This document shows positions 42,925 through 47,102 of a stretch of DNA of 47,102 bases, piece after piece. The notes beneath the pieces are model-generated. The model was not told the origin of the DNA, made no database searches, and saw nothing but the letters and a program-made list of their open reading frames with translations. Within the stretch, counting starts at the first letter, position 1; each line of letters opens with the position of its first letter. Source of the DNA: Allomuricauda sp. GTDB lineage: Bacteria > Bacteroidota > Bacteroidia > Flavobacteriales > Flavobacteriaceae. The stretch lies in the NCBI RefSeq assembly GCF_002699205.1, contig NZ_PABT01000015.1, positions 1-47,102 on the forward strand. Direction: 5' to 3'. Position numbers and translations under genes: made by a program.

Positions 42925-43459
42925 ATTAAATCTAAGTAGTCTATTGTAGTTATGTAGTTTAGTTGTAGAAACAGGTTGATTTATTGATAATGTCAAGGTA
43001 ATTGCACCTTATCATATAAATAGGTGAATGGCGATAATTATCGCATCAATTAACTGGATTTGTGATTTCAGAACCATGATTGTACACACCGTTAAGTCAA
43101 CCTGTTTTCTATTTGTAAACATATACGATGACCTTATTGGTACCTTCAATGTTATCGTTTGGGAAGAATAGAAGCAAACAAAGCCAACTCCATGTTTTAG
43201 TGGCCATATACCATAAGCCATCAAGGCTGTCGTATGGCGTTCCCCTAATTGATTTCTATATGAAATTTCCCTTGATAATTTTTTTGAAAAAATATTAAGG
43301 GGAAGACAAAAAAGAAGGGTAAATAAGACAGATATGGATCTCTATTTATTTGAGCATTTGCTAAATGCATTAATTGGTTTCCCATTTGTTGAAGATAAAG
43401 TCAAAGACAAAAAACTACTTGAATTTTTTGGCAATAAAACAATAACAAAAAAAATATAA
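42925..43459. other. Intergenic region between SusD and the sorbosone-dehydrogenase-like gene
   Basis: It has no convincing gene. It contains an 11-bp inverted repeat at 42969-42979/43097-43107, a perfect 14-bp palindrome GCGATAATTATCGC at 43031-43044, and an imperfect CCCTT...AAGGG hairpin around 43269-43301. Confidence 0.5.
42969..43107. repeat. 11-bp inverted repeat enclosing a 14-bp palindrome
   Basis: AAACAGGTTGA at 42969-42979 is the reverse complement of TCAACCTGTTT at 43097-43107. The palindrome GCGATAATTATCGC sits between them. The arrangement could fold as an RNA or be an operator pair for the next gene. Confidence 0.4.
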
Positions 43460-45205
43460 ATGCTTCCATCAAAAGTACATTACTCCAACCTATTGTGGGT
43501 TTCCATGATATTTATTTTCCTTACAGCCTGTAGTCATAAACCGAACTTACCGGAAGGCGATATCGACAATGGGGGCCTTTTTCTGCCCGAAGGCTTTGAG
43601 GCCTTGGTAGTGGTAGATAGTATTGGCAATGCCCGACATCTGGCCGTGAACGATAATGGGGATATTTATGTTAAGCTCACAAACGCGAAGCAAGATTCTG
43701 GAAATGTTGCTATCAGGGATATAAATAAAGACGGCAAGGGTGATAATATCGCCTATTTTGGGGATTATCCTGCAGAGGAAGGTTATGGTCCAACAAACAT
43801 GAGGATCTATAATGGCCATATTTATTATAGTACCAAAGATGCGGTTTACAGACAAAAGTTAACACCTGGAAAATTAGTGCCGGAAAGTAAAAGGGAAGTT
43901 GTTCTCAAGTACGAAATTTATACTTCACATATAGCAAAAACACTTGCCTTTGATGACGACGGGAACATGTATGTCAATTTCGGGTCATTAACCGATAATT
44001 GTCAAGAAGAAGATAGGACCCCCCTTAGTCCGGGCCTTTACCCCTGTCCTGAAATGGCCGAACATGCAGGTATTTGGAAGTTTGATGCCAATAAAATCAA
44101 TATGACCCAAAAAGACGGGGTTAGATATGCCACAGGGCTTAGGGACGGAATTGCCATGGACTGGAACCATGCCACAAATAGTTTGTTCGTGTTGGAACAT
44201 GGCAGGGACGATATGCACAGAATATGGCCATCCCTTTATTCAGAATGGGAAAGTGCCGTGTTGCCAGCCGAAGAATTTTTGGAAATCAAGGAAGGAGCCA
44301 ATGGAGGATGGCCTTATTATTACTACGACCAGATACAAAATAAAAGGGTGGTGTCTCCCGAATACAGGGATGTTGATTTAGAGCTAAAGGTCAGCGATGT
44401 AGTAGATCCTATAATCGGTTTTCCTGGACATTGGGCACCAAACGACCTTTTCTTTTATACAGGAGATCAATTTCCGGACCGCTATAAAAATGGGGCATTT
44501 ATTGCCTTTCATGGTGGTGGTCGCCGTGCCCCTTATCCTACCGCAGGCTTTGTTGTGTGTTTTGTGCCCTATATAAATGGAGAATTTTCAAAATCCTTTG
44601 AAATTTTTGCCGACGGGTTTATAGGAGAATCGTATGACGATGGTATGGGGCGTGCAGCACATAAGCCGATGGGTCTGGCCATGGGCCCTGATGGTTCATT
44701 ATATGTCAGTGATAGCCGAAAAGGGAAAATCTGGCGAATTATGTACAGAGGTAATAAAGATGATTTTAATGAAAGTCATTTAACCAAGATGGAAGAGCGT
44801 AAAGCATTGACGCATATTAGAGATCCCCATGAGATCAATGACAATCTTTCCTATCGTTTTGCAGATGAAGGACAGCGAATTTATAATACGTATTGTATAG
44901 TTTGTCATCAGGCAGAAGGAAAAGGAGACGGCAACCGTTATCCGCCATTGGCTGGGTCGGACTGGGTGACCGGGGATAAAAACAAGTTGATAAAAGTTGT
45001 TTTGGAAGGGCTGGAAGGACCAATAACGGTAAATGGAAAGACGTACAACGATTTAATGCCCAAAATGAACTTTATGAGCGATGAGGATATTGCCAAGGTG
45101 TTGACCTACATACGGATGAACTTAAACGAGGATGTCGGCGGCGTCCAGGAAAGGGAAGTGGCCCGGGTCAGGGAAGGACTAAATGGGGAAGAGGGCCCGA
45201 ATTGA
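43460..45205 (+). CDS. Sorbosone/PQQ-type sugar dehydrogenase fused to cytochrome c, lipoprotein
   Basis: This 581-residue protein has a lipobox with Cys24 (Leu-Thr-Ala-Cys). Residues 40-440 are a six-bladed propeller like the glucose/sorbosone dehydrogenase group: His-Leu-Ala-Val-Asn-Asp-Asn-Gly-Asp, Gly-Leu-Arg-Asp-Gly-Ile-Ala-Met-Asp-Trp, Glu-His-Gly-Arg-Asp and Gly-Ala-Asn-Gly-Gly-Trp-Pro-Tyr. The end is a cytochrome c domain with Cys479-Ile-Val-Cys482-His483 and a Met ligand in Met-Pro-Lys-Met-Asn-Phe-Met. Electrons from a sugar would pass to its own heme. PQQ dependence is a family guess; no PQQ synthesis gene is here. The SDR gene follows 52 bp later. Confidence 0.85.
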   Translation: MLPSKVHYSNLLWVSMIFIFLTACSHKPNLPEGDIDNGGLFLPEGFEALVVVDSIGNARHLAVNDNGDIYVKLTNAKQDSGNVAIRDINKDGKGDNIAYFGDYPAEEGYGPTNMRIYNGHIYYSTKDAVYRQKLTPGKLVPESKREVVLKYEIYTSHIAKTLAFDDDGNMYVNFGSLTDNCQEEDRTPLSPGLYPCPEMAEHAGIWKFDANKINMTQKDGVRYATGLRDGIAMDWNHATNSLFVLEHGRDDMHRIWPSLYSEWESAVLPAEEFLEIKEGANGGWPYYYYDQIQNKRVVSPEYRDVDLELKVSDVVDPIIGFPGHWAPNDLFFYTGDQFPDRYKNGAFIAFHGGGRRAPYPTAGFVVCFVPYINGEFSKSFEIFADGFIGESYDDGMGRAAHKPMGLAMGPDGSLYVSDSRKGKIWRIMYRGNKDDFNESHLTKMEERKALTHIRDPHEINDNLSYRFADEGQRIYNTYCIVCHQAEGKGDGNRYPPLAGSDWVTGDKNKLIKVVLEGLEGPITVNGKTYNDLMPKMNFMSDEDIAKVLTYIRMNLNEDVGGVQEREVARVREGLNGEEGPN

Positions 45206-45257
45206 CAAGAACGGATTGGAGCATCGAGGAATGAAAAACCAACAAAACGATAAAAGG

Positions 45258-46031
45258 ATGAAATTCAGTCTAGAGAACAAAACGGCGGTTGTCAGCGGCG
45301 GCGGCAGCGGTATAGGCCGGGCCATTTGCCAAACGTTGGCCGAGCATGGTGCGACGGTGCACATATTGGAGCACAACGTGGCCAATGGCGATCAGACCGT
45401 TAAAACGATAAAATCAGAGGGAGGAACGGCCTTCGGCCACCAATGCGATGTTTCCAAGGGGGATATGGTGAAAAAGGTCTTTGGGCACATAGCGGACCAA
45501 GGGCCCATCGATATTTTGGTGAACAACGCGGGCATCGCCCATGTCGGGAACCTGGAACAAACGGAAGAGTCCGATATGGACCGTCTATATGAAGTGAACG
45601 TAAAAGGGGTCTATAACTGCATGCATGCCTGTGTTGGCCATATGAAGGCAAAGGGAGGGGTGATCATCAACATGGCCTCCATTGCATCATCGGTGGGGAT
45701 ACAAGATCGGTTTGCCTATTCGATGACCAAGGGAGCGGTACTCACCATGACCTATTCGGTGGCCAAGGACTACTTGGGACATGGTATCCGCTGCAACAGT
45801 ATATCCCCTGGGAGGATACATACCCCGTTCGTGGACGGGTTCATCAAAAAGAACTATCCGGGGAAGGAGCGGGAAATGTTCGACAAACTGTCCAGGACAC
45901 AGCCCATTGGCCGCATGGGGAGACCTGAAGAGGTGGCGGACCTTGCACTTTACCTGTGTTCCGACGAGGCCTCCTTTATCACGGGGACGGATTTCCCCAT
46001 AGATGGCGGTTTTATCAAATTGAACGGTTGA
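45258..46031 (+). CDS. SDR-family dehydrogenase, probably acting on a 2-keto-3-deoxy sugar acid
   Basis: The chosen start (ATG 45258) gives 257 residues with the Rossmann fold from residue 8; ATGs at 45231 and 45183 are less plausible. Motifs are Gly14-Gly-Gly-Ser-Gly-Ile-Gly20, Asn89-Asn-Ala-Gly92, Ser141 with Tyr154-Ser-Met-Thr-Lys158, and Pro-Gly-Arg-Ile-His-Thr after them. It ends in Pro-Ile-Asp-Gly-Gly-Phe. The SDR-FAH-LldD order is the pattern known for L-fucose and L-rhamnose oxidative pathways, where the SDR oxidises 2-keto-3-deoxy-fuconate/rhamnonate to the 2,4-diketo form. GC content rises abruptly here. Confidence 0.85.
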   Translation: MKFSLENKTAVVSGGGSGIGRAICQTLAEHGATVHILEHNVANGDQTVKTIKSEGGTAFGHQCDVSKGDMVKKVFGHIADQGPIDILVNNAGIAHVGNLEQTEESDMDRLYEVNVKGVYNCMHACVGHMKAKGGVIINMASIASSVGIQDRFAYSMTKGAVLTMTYSVAKDYLGHGIRCNSISPGRIHTPFVDGFIKKNYPGKEREMFDKLSRTQPIGRMGRPEEVADLALYLCSDEASFITGTDFPIDGGFIKLNG

Positions 46032-46081
46032 CGGACTGTGGCCCGAAAAGATGAACATGAAAATTTAAAACAAGGACATAG

Positions 46082-46936
46082 ATGAAATTAATACGATTTG
46101 GCAAGAAGGGAAAAGAGAGCCCCGGCATCCAATTGGAAGATGGTACAAGGATAGACATATCGGCTTTCGGAGAGGATTATGACGAGGATTTCTTCGGAAC
46201 GGACGGGATAACACGGTTGGGGCACTGGTTGGAGAGGAACGGGGACGAAAGTCCCATAATCCCGCAAAACGAGCGCCTTGGGCCACCCTTGGTCCGTCCC
46301 TCAAAGATTATCTGTGTGGGCCTCAACTATGCCAAGCACGCCTCCGAAAGCGGAATGGAAGTGCCCAAGGAACCGGTATTGTTCTTCAAGGCGACCTCGG
46401 CCATAGTGGGCCCCAATGATGATGTGGTCATACCCAAGGGGAGCGAAAAGACGGATTGGGAAGTGGAGCTGGCCATCGTCATAGGGAAAAAGGCATCCTA
46501 CGTGCCGGTGGAAAAGGCATTGGACCACGTGGCGGGCTATGTGCTGCACAATGATTACAGCGAGCGTGCCTTCCAGATAGAAAGACAGGGACAATGGTGC
46601 AAGGGAAAAGGCTGTGACACCTTTGCCCCCATTGGCCCATTTATCGCGACCGCGGACGAGATAAAGGACCCGAACAACCTTGATCTATGGCTAAAGCTCA
46701 ACGGTGAGACGCTACAGCACAGCAATACATCGGATTTTATATTCAACGTACAGGAAGTGGTGAGCTATATCAGCCAATTCATGACCCTGTTGCCAGGGGA
46801 TGTCATTTCAACGGGGACCCCGGCGGGGGTCGGACTGGGCTTCGACCCGCCGAGGTACCTGAGGCCCGGGGATGTCGTCGAACTGGGGATCGAAGGCCTG
46901 GGGACATCCAAACAACATGTCAAGGCATATCAATAA
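46082..46936 (+). CDS. Fumarylacetoacetase-fold hydrolase, probable 2,4-diketo-3-deoxy-fuconate type
   Basis: This 284-residue enzyme shows the FAH C-terminal domain: Gly-Leu-Asn-Tyr-Ala-Lys-His, Phe-Phe-Lys-Ala, metal ligands Glu127 and Glu129 in Trp-Glu-Val-Glu-Leu, Asp158 in His-Asn-Asp-Tyr-Ser-Glu-Arg, and Gly-Thr-Pro-Ala-Gly-Val-Gly. Such enzymes split 2,4-diketo-3-deoxy acids into pyruvate and an acid, L-lactate in the fucose/rhamnose case. It lies 50 bp after the SDR gene and overlaps the region of the next start codon. A related FAH activity on another acylpyruvate cannot be excluded. Confidence 0.9.
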   Translation: MKLIRFGKKGKESPGIQLEDGTRIDISAFGEDYDEDFFGTDGITRLGHWLERNGDESPIIPQNERLGPPLVRPSKIICVGLNYAKHASESGMEVPKEPVLFFKATSAIVGPNDDVVIPKGSEKTDWEVELAIVIGKKASYVPVEKALDHVAGYVLHNDYSERAFQIERQGQWCKGKGCDTFAPIGPFIATADEIKDPNNLDLWLKLNGETLQHSNTSDFIFNVQEVVSYISQFMTLLPGDVISTGTPAGVGLGFDPPRYLRPGDVVELGIEGLGTSKQHVKAYQ

Positions 46937-47102
46937 AAAAAACGAAAAGGTGGAATTGAGCATAAACAAAAAGTACCCTTCGGTCTACGATCTAAGGGAA
47001 AGGGCAAAGAAAAAGATACCAAGGTTTGCCTTTGAGTACCTGGACGGTGGCTGCAATGAGGACGTGAACCTTCACAAGAACACCTCCGACATCAGGGATG
47101 TC
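46917..47102 (+). CDS. FMN-dependent alpha-hydroxyacid dehydrogenase, N-terminal part (L-lactate dehydrogenase-like)
   Basis: The frame from ATG 46917 (overlapping the FAH gene by 20 bp) or GTG 46950 stays open to the window edge. The product starts with Tyr-Pro-Ser-Val-Tyr-Asp-Leu-Arg, then Ile-Pro-Arg-Phe-Ala-Phe-Glu-Tyr-Leu-Asp-Gly-Gly and a Glu-Asp pair. This is the N-terminal signature of LldD/glycolate-oxidase proteins, with the Tyr-x-x-Gly-Gly block. L-lactate released by the FAH protein would be its substrate, giving pyruvate. The rest, including the catalytic His, lies beyond the window. Confidence 0.82.
   Translation, partial: MSRHINKKNEKVELSINKKYPSVYDLRERAKKKIPRFAFEYLDGGCNEDVNLHKNTSDIRDV

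Noticed and set aside
43012..43224. A 70-residue minus-strand frame in the gap after susD
   Set aside because: It has no start context, no family resemblance and overlaps inverted repeats; a gene remnant cannot be excluded but is not supported.
45183..45257. An extended start of the SDR protein overlapping the dehydrogenase gene
   Set aside because: The extension is unlike the normal SDR N-terminus; ATG 45258 places the first strand at the usual distance.
1..47102. tRNA, rRNA, CRISPR arrays, insertion sequences and phage genes
   Set aside because: I looked for long conserved RNA segments, regular spaced repeats, transposase motifs and terminal repeats and saw none; a dedicated search such as tRNAscan or ISfinder was not possible.

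Overview
The window reads as chromosomal DNA of a marine-type Flavobacteriaceae (Bacteroidota). Evidence: a SusC/SusD pair with a STN domain and a FecR/ECF-sigma switch, many Bacteroidota-style lipoproteins, A-rich leaders rather than strong Shine-Dalgarno sites, and family-level resemblance of most proteins to flavobacterial homologues. I see no rRNA, tRNA, insertion sequence, CRISPR array or phage gene.

Region 1 (1-6.9 kb, mostly + strand): the tail of an unidentified gene, a small outer-membrane barrel, two lipoproteins, a P2A-type Ca2+ ATPase and a sigma-70-like factor with an acidic linker. Region 2 (7-23 kb, almost all - strand): an APC permease, a 3-hydroxyacyl-CoA dehydrogenase and Dps; YjdF-like and HdeD-like membrane proteins; an efflux operon (TolC, HlyD, two ABC-2 permeases, a DUF6134-like protein, a patatin); an MgtC/DUF4010 membrane protein with an ABC1/UbiB kinase; and a PAS histidine kinase. 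Several of these operons carry a CRP/FNR-type palindrome (TGAY-N4-RTCA) upstream, so regions 1 and 2 look like one stress or low-oxygen regulon. Region 3 (23.6-27.6 kb, + strand): a second orphan histidine kinase, a small Cys-rich protein, glutamate dehydrogenase, and a GreA/GreB-like protein overlapping a hypothetical gene.

Region 4 (28-47 kb) is a polysaccharide-utilization-like locus without any recognisable glycoside hydrolase. A left operon encodes ThuA, a serine hydrolase, a second ThuA with a Tat-like signal, a lactonase, an SMP-30-like lipoprotein, a CBM9-like/PKD protein and, after a hairpin, a lipoprotein acetolactate decarboxylase. The centre holds the divergent ECF sigma factor and FecR, then SusC and SusD. 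The right side has a sorbosone-dehydrogenase-like/cytochrome c lipoprotein, then SDR, fumarylacetoacetase-fold hydrolase and FMN-dependent hydroxyacid dehydrogenase genes. These last three fit the end of a non-phosphorylative deoxy-sugar (L-fucose or L-rhamnose type) pathway that yields pyruvate and lactate.

The most striking observation is a 46-bp element found before the ThuA operon (27969-28014) and before fecR (36551-36596). It aligns without gaps, has two identical 10-bp blocks, and lies exactly 53 bp before each start codon. It ties the left operon to the FecR/SusCD operon as one regulon and suggests a surface-sensed oxidative sugar-degradation system. Functions are inferred from sequence recognition alone; no database search was possible.
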